A stretch of DNA of 6,447 bases from Cyanobacteria bacterium UBA11370 (GCA_003486645.1 DNGI01000261.1:7487-13933); one strand, 5' to 3'. Counted from the first letter of the stretch, positions 1-4,880 are shown. Translations and numbers: made by a program. The notes: a model not told the origin generated them from the letters alone.

Positions 1-677
1 CATCCGTTACCCAATCCGTTGCCACCTACGCCGCCCAATTAGAACAACTGCAAAACCAAATCCGCAGCGCCCAAAAACGCCTTCAAGCAATGGAACCCGT
101 CAATATGCTAGCCTTAGAAGAATACAATCGCACCCAAACTCGCCTACAAGAATTATCAGAAAAACTAGCAACGCTAGAAGCCGAACGTACCGAACTTTTA
201 GTACGAATAGAAAACTTCACTACCCTAAGATTTCGTGCGTTTAAAGAAGCCTTTGACGCGATTAATGAAAACTTCCAAACCATTTTTGCCGAACTCTCTG
301 AGGGCGATGGCTATTTGCAACTCGACGATCCAGACGATCCGTTCAACGGCGGATTAAACCTCGTCGCACACCCCAAAGGCAAACCCGTACAACGATTAGC
401 ATCCATGTCAGGGGGTGAAAAATCTCTCACCGCCCTCAGCTTCATTTTTGCCCTACAACGCTATCGCCCTTCGCCATTTTACGCCTTTGATGAAGTCGAT
501 ATGTTCCTGGATGGAGCAAATGTCGAGCGACTCGCTAAAATGATTAAACAACAAGCTAAACTTGCCCAATTTATTGTCGTAAGTTTGCGCCGTCCAATGA
601 TTGAATCTTCTGATCGAGCGATCGGTGTTACTCAAGCTAGGGGAGCTTATACTCAAGTATTAGGATTGAAATTGTAG
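1..677 (+). CDS. smc: Chromosome segregation protein SMC, C-terminal part (5' end outside window)
   Basis: The reading frame is open from base 3 and ends at TAG 675-677, giving about 224 codons of a protein normally near 1,200 residues. SMC is the ATPase of the bacterial condensin complex, acting on the nucleoid with ScpA and ScpB. What is seen: the end of the returning coiled coil (about nt 3-220, rich in Gln, Glu and Leu), then the C-terminal half of the ABC ATPase head. The ABC signature [11 protein letters not shown] is at nt 402-434. The Walker B stretch FYAFDEVD is at nt 477-500, followed by the D-loop FLDGAN. The protein ends in QVLGLKL, the usual end in cyanobacterial SMC as I know the family. 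An in-frame ATG at 90 is internal, because the frame continues upstream with typical SMC coiled-coil sequence. The last 52 codons (522-677) are repeated at 1560-1715, so this 3' end may be an imported replacement. All head motifs visible here are intact, so the gene is probably functional. Confidence 0.96.
   Translation, partial: SVTQSVATYAAQLEQLQNQIRSAQKRLQAMEPVNMLALEEYNRTQTRLQELSEKLATLEAERTELLVRIENFTTLRFRAFKEAFDAINENFQTIFAELSEGDGYLQLDDPDDPFNGGLNLVAHPKGKPVQRLASMSGGEKSLTALSFIFALQRYRPSPFYAFDEVDMFLDGANVERLAKMIKQQAKLAQFIVVSLRRPMIESSDRAIGVTQARGAYTQVLGLKL
522..677 (+). repeat. smc 3'-end direct repeat, copy 1 (inside the intact gene)
   Basis: This is the left member of a direct repeat whose other copy is 1560-1715. 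The offset is a constant 1038 bp with no gaps, and 140 of 156 positions match by hand count. Fourteen of the 16 differences are silent, including TAG versus TAA. The two that change the protein are Arg to Gln and Lys to Arg. Bases 594-658 are identical to 1632-1696. The repeat begins directly after the D-loop codons DGAN and ends at the stop codon. Confidence 0.95.
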
Positions 678-753
678 TTAGTAGATAGAAGGCGTTTGAT
701 AATGGAACTTACTCGATCCCCCAAACTCGCATAGCAATATTGACCAACAGTTC

Positions 754-786
754 AGATCCCCGACTTCTTGAAGAAGTCGGGGATCT
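754..786. repeat. Perfect 16-bp-arm palindrome, dispersed REP-like repeat
   Basis: The arms AGATCCCCGACTTCTT (754-769) and AAGAAGTCGGGGATCT (771-786) are exact reverse complements around a single G at 770. The sequence resembles a palindromic repeat that I recall as scattered in cyanobacterial intergenic DNA. It lies 77 bp after the smc stop and 20 bp beyond the toxin stop, between convergent genes. It could therefore fold in both transcripts and stop or protect them. Neither side carries a T-run, so it is not a classical intrinsic terminator. Confidence 0.85.
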
Positions 787-806
787 TGGCGTTTACAAAA
801 GGCGAT

Positions 807-1097
807 TTAAGTGGGACGTTGTTGTCGTCCGTGATAAACTTGCAAGATTACTACTTCATCATTCAAGATAGCGTAGTGCAGGACAAAACCAACTTTGCCA
901 AAGGTCACAATAAGTTTACGCAAACCATTAGCTTGTTCAATGATCGCACCCCTTTGCGGGTATGTCTGTAAGCTTTCTCCCATCTCTACAATCTTTTGAA
1001 TTGCTCTAACAGCAAGATTAGGATCAATTTCAGCGAGGAATTGGCGATGCCTATCAAGTGCCGCTAGGGCAGGGCGTGTCCAAACTACTCTGGGCAT
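807..1097 (-). CDS. RelE/ParE-family toxin of a type II toxin-antitoxin module
   Basis: This 96-residue protein has ParE/RelE superfamily features in order. An N-terminal strand and helix (VVWTRPALAALDRHRQFLAE, about 4-23) comes first, then the D-P-N-L-A turn and second helix (25-43). The motif L-x-x-Y-P-x-R-G follows at 43-50, then G-L-R-K-L-I-V-x-F-G (58-67), a strand FVLHYAI (71-77), and the terminal strand VVILQVYHGRQQ (82-93). Known ParE proteins poison DNA gyrase and RelE proteins cleave mRNA on the ribosome. The LRxLxVxFGxxGxVLxY pattern favours ParE-like, but the target cannot be decided from sequence. The ATG at 1095-1097 lies inside the last codons of the antitoxin gene, a 13-base overlap. 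Translation is therefore probably coupled, with the antitoxin made first. Length is normal for an intact toxin. Confidence 0.85.
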   Translation of the reverse strand: MPRVVWTRPALAALDRHRQFLAEIDPNLAVRAIQKIVEMGESLQTYPQRGAIIEQANGLRKLIVTFGKVGFVLHYAILNDEVVILQVYHGRQQRPT

Positions 1098-1420
1098 GGC
1101 AATTCACGATCGCTGCCTAAACTATCTGCCCATTGTTTAACTTGTTCATGGGGAATACCCATCTTGTTCGTTTGGTAATCTTGTAAGGCAGTAAGACTCT
1201 CAGTAATCATTTGTGATTCACTGAGGGGTTGAAACTGGTATTCTGTGTCAATCTTTCCCCACTGATAGTCCCCTGAAAAATCCGCAGTTTCTGCGATCAG
1301 GCGTTCAAAGTCGCTGAGATTGCCATTGGAATTACTCAGCCATGAAAGCACAATCGCCTTAACCCAATCGCTGGGCATAGCCTCAATTTGGGAGTGGAGT
1401 TGCTTAAGAGAGTGAGTCAT
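1085..1420 (-). CDS. Antitoxin partner of the ParE-type toxin
   Basis: This 111-residue protein is encoded directly upstream of the toxin and overlaps it by 13 bases, the usual antitoxin-first order. Its C-terminal part (about 74-111: SLTALQDY, then GIPHEQVKQWADSLGSDRELPCPE) matches the pattern of antitoxins paired with ParE, namely a short helix, x-I-P-H-E-x-V-x-x-W, then a turn and acidic tail. Most relatives I know have SWGT where this one has SLGS. The N-terminal about 70 residues (two helices around PSDWVKAIVLSWL, then an acidic and aromatic stretch) are not a recognisable ribbon-helix-helix, Phd or AbrB fold to me, so the DNA-binding part is unassigned. The start is the first ATG (1418-1420). 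No Shine-Dalgarno precedes it, but a perfect inverted repeat covers it. Assignment rests mainly on context plus the C-terminal motif. Confidence 0.75.
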   Translation of the reverse strand: MTHSLKQLHSQIEAMPSDWVKAIVLSWLSNSNGNLSDFERLIAETADFSGDYQWGKIDTEYQFQPLSESQMITESLTALQDYQTNKMGIPHEQVKQWADSLGSDRELPCPE

Positions 1421-1441
1421 TGGGCGATATAGAATGACTCA
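1413..1441 (-). promoter_or_regulatory. Candidate autoregulatory operator over the antitoxin start
   Basis: The plus strand reads TGAGTCATT (1413-1421), an 11-base spacer, then AATGACTCA (1433-1441), a perfect 9-bp inverted repeat. Each arm contains the near-palindrome TGAGTCA/TGACTCA. The two centres lie 20 bp apart, about two helical turns. It includes the antitoxin ATG at 1418-1420. A possible minus-strand -10 box TAGAAT lies just upstream at 1446-1451 without a convincing -35. Type II antitoxins commonly repress their own operon through such repeats; binding here is inferred. Confidence 0.5.
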
Positions 1442-1559
1442 TTCAATTCTAGCCTAGGGCTGAGACACTACTTGCCACAAGTTCCGCTATTAGTTCGGAT
1501 GCCCCCTGAATTTTGAATTCTGACGGCAGCCTGCGGTTGATGAGATTAGGTCATTATGT

Positions 1560-1715
1560 GTAGAGCAACTCGCTAGAATGATCAAACAACAGGCTAAACT
1601 TGCACAATTTATTGTAGTTAGTTTACGGCGACCAATGATTGAATCTTCTGATCGAGCGATCGGTGTTACTCAAGCTAGGGGAGCTTATACTCAAGTCTTG
1701 GGGTTAAAATTGTAA
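1560..1715 (+). pseudogene. smc: Truncated duplicate of the smc 3' end (last 52 codons)
   Basis: Translated in frame, this segment reads [11 protein letters not shown] through to QVLGLKL and stops at TAA 1713-1715. It differs from the SMC C-terminus by only two residues (R to Q, K to R). It lacks everything upstream, including the ABC signature and Walker B, so it cannot be a working ATPase. The frame is open back to 1524, but that upstream part is unrelated to SMC, and the first in-frame ATG is internal. The many silent differences from copy 1 and absence of frameshifts mean it kept or carried the marks of purifying selection until recently. It may be the displaced original gene end or a foreign one. 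The flanks 1442-1559 and 1716-1755 show no other recognisable feature. Confidence 0.93.
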
Positions 1716-1755
1716 TTAATTTCTTCAATTTTAGGGTTCAGTGTTCCTAATTGAC

Positions 1756-2553
1756 TTAGCGATGGGTTAGAATCATTGAGCTATCACCCATGACATCTTG
1801 TAAGATTGCTCCTCGCTGCTTTAAATCCAGTTTTACCTCTTCAGAAATTCCTGCATTATCTCCGAATCGAGCCTTTTCTAGCAATGCACCATTCAGGTTT
1901 GCCTCACTCAAGTTAGCACTACTGAGTTGAGCATATTTTAAGTTAGCGTTGCTGAAATTAGCGTAATTGGCATGGGCATAAGCGATATTTGTATAACTCA
2001 GGTTGCTTTTGCTGAGTTGGGCATAGCTGAGAATAGCACGACTCAGAATAGCACCGAACAGGTTCGCCTCGTCCATTGTTGCACCGAACAGGTTGGCTTC
2101 ACTCAGGATAGCATTGCTCAAAATCGCATTACTGAGCATGGCATTGCTGAGGATGGCATTCGTGAGATTCGCACCACTCAATAAAGCTTTATTCAAATTT
2201 GCCTGACTCAATAGGGCACGGCTAAGATTAGCACCACTCAGGTTAGCCTCACTGAGGTTAGCATCACTAAGGTTAGCATCGTTGAGGTTACTACTGAATA
2301 GGTTTGCCCCACTCAAATTTGCACCAAACAGGTTAGCGCCTTTAAGATTAGCACCAAACAGGTTAGTTCCCTTCAAATTAATAGTACTCAGGTTAGCACC
2401 ACTCAAATTAACACCGCTCAAGTCAGCACCAGCAAAATCTTCAGCCGTGTTTAAACCTGCAATTTTGGACAGTTCAAATAAGTCCTTGGTTTCTGTCCCC
2501 ATAAAGCGTTGGATCAAGTCTTGAACTTCCAACCGGAACTCTTCATCAGACAT
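1756..2553 (-). CDS. Pentapeptide-repeat protein, 38 consecutive repeats
   Basis: This 265-residue protein has three parts. Residues 1-40 form a charged helical head (MSDEEFRLEVQDLIQRF, then FELSKIAGLNTAEDF). Residues 41-230 are 38 pentapeptides of the A(N/D)LSG type in unbroken register, from AGADL to EKARF. Four such units make one turn of a right-handed quadrilateral beta-helix, so about 9.5 turns are expected. Residues 231-265 form a cap (GISEEVKLDLKQRGAI, then a GDSS-ILT tail) like that of other cyanobacterial members I recall. No signal peptide or membrane segment is visible, so it is probably cytoplasmic. Function is unknown. Some family members mimic DNA and protect gyrase, but nothing here shows that. 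The ATG at 2551-2553 is preferred over a GTG four codons upstream because GGTGAG (2562-2567) lies about 8 bases before it. Confidence 0.9.
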   Translation of the reverse strand: MSDEEFRLEVQDLIQRFMGTETKDLFELSKIAGLNTAEDFAGADLSGVNLSGANLSTINLKGTNLFGANLKGANLFGANLSGANLFSSNLNDANLSDANLSEANLSGANLSRALLSQANLNKALLSGANLTNAILSNAMLSNAILSNAILSEANLFGATMDEANLFGAILSRAILSYAQLSKSNLSYTNIAYAHANYANFSNANLKYAQLSSANLSEANLNGALLEKARFGDNAGISEEVKLDLKQRGAILQDVMGDSSMILTHR

Positions 2554-2561
2554 ATGGCAAC

Positions 2562-2567
2562 TCACCC
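2562..2567 (-). promoter_or_regulatory. Ribosome-binding site deciding the pentapeptide gene start
   Basis: On the minus strand GGTGAG stands about 8 bases before the ATG at 2551-2553. The alternative GTG start (2563-2565) lies inside this motif and has no site of its own. A possible -10 box TATATT lies just upstream at 2577-2582 (minus strand), which would give a very short leader; no good -35 is seen. Confidence 0.5.
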
Positions 2568-2803
2568 GATGTAAAAAATATAGTTTAGTTTTTCTTTAGC
2601 TGATTTGCTGGCAGCCTTGTGATCTATCTCAATATCGTACCTTAAAGCATAATACTGCTGTACTGCTAAGAATTGCTGGAACTAGGAGCCAGAATCCATA
2701 CCAGCTAGAGTGGAGCAAAGGCCTCTGCACGATCATAATCTGTAGCTAGGGGCTGTGTGGCTAAATCTCAAGTTAATGTAAAAAAATCTTTCAGCGGAGT
2801 GGC

Positions 2804-2846
2804 AACGGATGGGATAACGGATGTAACGGATGAGTTGTAACGGGTG
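2804..2846 (+). repeat. Short tandem repeat, AACGGATG type, four copies
   Basis: AACGGATG occurs at 2804-2811, 2816-2823 and 2825-2832, with AACGGGTG at 2839-2846, so spacing is irregular (12, 9 and 14 bp). The reverse complement of 2799-2823 matches bases 1-25 of the window, inside smc, at 23 of 25 positions without gaps. The unit therefore seems to be a dispersed short repeat. Confidence 0.7.
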
Positions 2847-2847
2847 A

Positions 2848-2970
2848 GTGATCTACACAAGGCAGGGTTTGGGAAAAATCGAGCAACCATTCGCTACATT
2901 GGCTACAAAATCTGTTGCCACTTTTGTGGGCATTCTGGCAGTGAGATACTTGATCGGGGTAGTTTTGATG
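2848..2970 (+). pseudogene. Possible small membrane-peptide gene disrupted by the MITE-like element
   Basis: Starting at GTG 2848, just after an in-frame TGA at 2845-2847, the frame encodes 41 residues with a hydrophobic segment SVATFVGILAVRYLIGVVLM that could span the membrane. The frame then runs into the MITE-like element and ends at TGA 3088-3090 after 80 residues. If the element and one 9-bp direct repeat are removed, the frame ends ...GVVLME at TAG (3096-3098), giving 42 residues. There is no clear ribosome-binding site and I recognise no family, so this may be chance or the remains of a gene. Confidence 0.25.
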
Positions 2971-3083
2971 GGGAGCATCCCATTGCAAGCAAATATATTT
3001 TTCTTGTCAGTACTATCCCCCTTGTCTTCCTTGTCTCCCTTGTCCTTTCTTAAAAGTATTGCGTGCAAATTTGGGATGCACCC
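2971..3083. mobile_element. 113-bp MITE-like element with terminal inverted repeats and 9-bp target duplication
   Basis: The left end begins GGGAGCATCCCA, then TTGCAAGCAA (2971-2992). The right end read inward begins GGGTGCATCCCA, then AAT, then TTGCACGCAA (3083-3059). The ends match at 11 of 12, then 9 of 10 bases after a 3-base gap. Exactly abutting both ends is the direct repeat GTTTTGATG (2962-2970 and 3084-3092), as expected for a 9-bp target-site duplication. The interior is pyrimidine-rich (repeated CTTGTC units at 3003-3053) and has no transposase, so it would depend on an enzyme supplied elsewhere. GGG ends with about 9-bp duplications would fit an ISKra4-like family, but I cannot confirm the parent. 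Confidence 0.75.
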
Positions 3084-3110
3084 GTTTTGATGGAATAGTT
3101 GATGGAACAG

Positions 3111-3518
3111 TTAAGGTAATTTGTAGCTAGCCACCCTGACAATAAGTTTGCCCTCCTTGGGATGATGGCTAAAAACAAATGCTCCTTCTTGCACTTCACT
3201 ACCTGACAAAAAATCGACTTGCTGTTCGCCTGATTCCTTTAAATCTCCATCAGTTAATTCAGCAATCACCTGAATTGATTCAGCCGTTCTGCCTCCCTTA
3301 TTAGTAATAGTAAATGGTACATAAAACTGCCCATTCACTTGACGAACGTTTGGGTCAATAGTTACGGATAAAATAGGTGGGGTATCATCTCCATTGAACC
3401 ACCTGTAAGCTACTAATCCAAACAGTATTGCCAAAATCAATGAAGCAATACTAAAACTCACCCATTCCGCAGGCGAACGACTGGAGGATTGAGATTTATT
3501 GAGAGATTCTTTATTCAT
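3111..3518 (-). CDS. TIGR02588-like protein, single-pass with exported domain, function unknown
   Basis: This 135-residue protein has a short polar Ser/Asn-rich N-terminus (1-16), one membrane helix (about 19-36, VSFSIASLILAILFGLVA), and then an exported domain (about 48-133). That domain alternates beta-strand-like stretches (ILSVTIDP, QFYVPFTITNKGG, IQVIAELTDG, KLIVRVASYKLP) and looks like a small immunoglobulin-type beta-sandwich. The start is the ATG at 3516-3518, which overlaps the TGA of the upstream gene as ATGA. A longer frame to 3596 runs into that gene and is rejected. As I recall the family definitions, TIGR02588 proteins of unknown function occur in a two-gene operon with the TIGR02587 membrane protein, in Nostoc, Gloeobacter, Agrobacterium and Rhizobium. 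Order, overlap and topology all fit. A direct complex between the two is inferred. Confidence 0.8.
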   Translation of the reverse strand: MNKESLNKSQSSSRSPAEWVSFSIASLILAILFGLVAYRWFNGDDTPPILSVTIDPNVRQVNGQFYVPFTITNKGGRTAESIQVIAELTDGDLKESGEQQVDFLSGSEVQEGAFVFSHHPKEGKLIVRVASYKLP

Positions 3519-4414
3519 ATTGCTAACCGTCCAGCCGCACCACCAATTGTGGCAGGCAGCGCTAATAGAAGAGTATAGCGTAACCACAAAAACCACGGAT
3601 CACTAAAGCTTAATCGGTGAAAAAACCACAACATCAACGCAGCCGCTAGAAGAGATATTAGGTATGAGAAGATTGTTTCACCTTCAGGTGTTTGGAAGAG
3701 TCCTTGTTGGGCGTGACGCTTTTGTTGATTCGTAAAGCCAGCAACAAAAACAATGCCATAGGAAATAATCAAAGAGGCAATAATAATGGCAATTAACCAA
3801 GGGGGTGAAGTTGCCGCAGCCAGCATAGGAATTTCATCCGTAGGTGCAATATTAAAAGCAACAATCATTGCCCCAATTAAAGTGGCGCTAATATCAGCTA
3901 AGGTATCTTTAAAACTAATTTTATCTTTCCTTGTATGAGTATTTTGTTGAGTTTTAGGGTTCTCATTTTGGTCAGATGTCGCTGATTCCCCACTTAAAAG
4001 CGATCGCGTTAGTGCTACACCCAAAGAAAAGGGTACACTCTCGAAAATCACCTTGCCTAGAGCTTCATCTAAAGGAGTTTCCCCAGTAATCCTACGCAAT
4101 AAAATTAAAGTAAACGTAGCACAAACAATTCCAATTCCTAGGGCTTCTACACTTTCGATTGCCGCATCAAGCATTCCACCCTGCTTATTTTTCCGAAAGC
4201 CATCACTACGATTCAGCAGCAATACTACAACATAAGTAACTGCCAGAATACTTAGAAGTAAGGGGGGTTCAATATAGGAACCAATCCACCAAACCTCCAT
4301 TGTATAGAGGAGGGGAATACCGAATAGGAAACCACCTGAAGCACCCCGAATCAACTCCAGCAGTTCCGAAGTCCAAATATTAGAACGCTGGTACTTAATA
4401 AGATATTTTACCAT
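3515..4414 (-). CDS. TIGR02587/DUF2391-like integral membrane protein, function unknown
   Basis: This 299-residue polytopic membrane protein has hydrophobic segments at about 27-46, 50-67, 91-106, 124-140 (weaker), 172-191, 204-227, 247-266 and 275-296, so seven to eight passes. A polar loop of about 30 residues (141-170, rich in Asn, Gln, Thr and Lys) divides it into two halves. An N-terminal GASGGFLFGIPLLYTMEVWW motif and acidic and basic residues in or near the helices (E40, E87, E90, D173) are visible. I read it as the TIGR02587 (DUF2391) family, described as a seven-pass protein always paired with TIGR02588; transport or signalling roles are unproven. The ATG at 4412-4414 has an in-frame TAA two codons upstream, so it is the first possible start. 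No Shine-Dalgarno precedes it closely. It overlaps the next gene by four bases. Confidence 0.85.
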   Translation of the reverse strand: MVKYLIKYQRSNIWTSELLELIRGASGGFLFGIPLLYTMEVWWIGSYIEPPLLLSILAVTYVVVLLLNRSDGFRKNKQGGMLDAAIESVEALGIGIVCATFTLILLRRITGETPLDEALGKVIFESVPFSLGVALTRSLLSGESATSDQNENPKTQQNTHTRKDKISFKDTLADISATLIGAMIVAFNIAPTDEIPMLAAATSPPWLIAIIIASLIISYGIVFVAGFTNQQKRHAQQGLFQTPEGETIFSYLISLLAAALMLWFFHRLSFSDPWFLWLRYTLLLALPATIGGAAGRLAI

Positions 4415-4880
4415 ATATTAATTTTTTTATCTTGAGTTCGCAGCTCCCTTTGTGTTGCTCGATAACTACCTCCTTAATACGAATATTACCAAATTATGAC
4501 AACGTAAGATTCTGTTAAAAGATAGAGCTTTTTTGAACATCAGTTAGTGCCAATTGCTATACTAATGCTATTTTGAGTTGTGAGAGGCTAGCAGCTTAAA
4601 TCAGCGACTTCTGTACAAAAGCAGTACAAAAGCAGTATGAAACCCAAGTTGCTAGTTACCTTATCAGGGTAGCTAATCCATAATTTATAATTCCTAATCG
4701 TTAATCGAAGACATGCTTTTGAGCAATGAGCAATGAGCAATGAACAATTAGCAATTAGCAATGAACAATTAGCAATGAGCAATTAGCTATCCCTTAATTT
4801 ATAACTAGCAACTTACGTTATATACTATCCAAAGTTAAACAAAACCAAACCTACTCCATCACTAACTCAGCCAAAAAATC
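4415..4880. other. Intergenic region between divergent operon and dacB
   Basis: These 466 bases separate two divergently transcribed units and must hold both promoters. For dacB, TATACT at 4821-4826 is a plausible -10 box, but the expected -35 position reads TTTATA, which is weak. For the minus-strand operon, CATAAT at 4493-4498 (minus strand) is a weak -10 candidate. A perfect AAGGAGGT on the minus strand (4468-4475) has no start codon at a usable distance. The region also holds an 11-bp duplication GTACAAAAGCA (4613-4623 and 4624-4634) and the heptamer array at 4721-4790. No RNA gene or protein gene is supported. Confidence 0.6.
4721..4790. repeat. Heptanucleotide tandem repeat array (STRR type), 10 units
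   Basis: Ten contiguous 7-bp units run without a break: GAGCAAT three times, GAACAAT, TAGCAAT twice, GAACAAT, TAGCAAT, GAGCAAT and a terminal TAGCTAT. The consensus is (G/T)A(G/A)CAAT. Degenerate heptamer arrays of this sort are the short tandemly repeated repetitive sequences known from filamentous cyanobacteria. On the minus strand the array reads as repeating LIANCSL, a spurious translation. It ends 90 bp before dacB. Confidence 0.9.

Larger units (their letters stand above)
678..1559. mobile_element. Putative inserted segment carrying a toxin-antitoxin module between smc 3'-end repeats
   Basis: This 882-bp interval separates the two copies of the smc 3' end and holds only the ParE-type toxin, its antitoxin, a palindromic repeat and short flanks. 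Collapsing the two repeats by one crossover would remove 1038 bp and leave smc convergent with the pentapeptide-repeat gene. The arrangement resembles integration into the 3' end of a gene with restoration of its coding end, or a Campbell-type crossover with foreign DNA carrying a related smc end. No integrase or transposase is visible, so the mobility mechanism is inferred only. A tandem duplication followed by decay is the main alternative. Confidence 0.5.
2566..3110. other. Gene-poor stretch between the pentapeptide gene and the membrane-protein operon
   Basis: These 545 bases hold no convincing intact gene. From 2583 to 2790 I see only AT-rich, non-repetitive sequence that probably contains the minus-strand promoter of the pentapeptide gene. 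Then come a four-copy AACGGATG-type repeat (2804-2846), a short plus-strand reading frame that may be a broken small gene (2848-2970), and a MITE-like element (2971-3083) with flanking 9-bp direct repeats. Open frames on other strands and frames here have no family resemblance that I recognise. Confidence 0.7.

Noticed and set aside
754..786. Classical intrinsic terminator
   Set aside because: The stem is strong but neither strand has a T-run after it and the loop is a single base. I list it as a palindromic repeat only.
594..1632. Insertion sequence with its own transposase
   Set aside because: The only genes between the repeats are the toxin and antitoxin. The flanking repeats are direct copies of coding sequence, and no terminal inverted repeats were found.
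1578..1715. A separate small gene coding for 45 residues of the SMC tail
   Set aside because: There is no ribosome-binding site or start context, the first ATG is internal to the copied segment, and the ATPase motifs are missing. A duplicated fragment explains it better.
1972..2524. Plus-strand frames opposite the pentapeptide gene
   Set aside because: Their periodic sequence is the antisense shadow of the 15-bp coding repeat; the minus strand gives 38 perfect family repeats.
2844..3053. Plus-strand frame containing CCHFCGH, suggestive of a zinc site
   Set aside because: Only one cysteine cluster is present, the frame runs through the MITE-like element, and it resembles no family. The neighbouring frame with a clean hydrophobic segment is more protein-like.
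3519..3596. Longer N-terminus for the TIGR02588-like protein
   Set aside because: It lies wholly within the upstream membrane-protein gene in another frame. The ATG in the ATGA overlap gives the typical polar start, membrane helix and domain order.
4588..4782. Minus-strand frame with repeating LIANCSL residues
   Set aside because: It is simply the translation of the 7-bp array; 7 is not a multiple of 3, so the frame cycles and gives a 7-residue pseudo-repeat. The rest resembles no protein.
4721..4790. CRISPR array
   Set aside because: The units are 7 bp and contiguous, with no spacers and no cas genes nearby.
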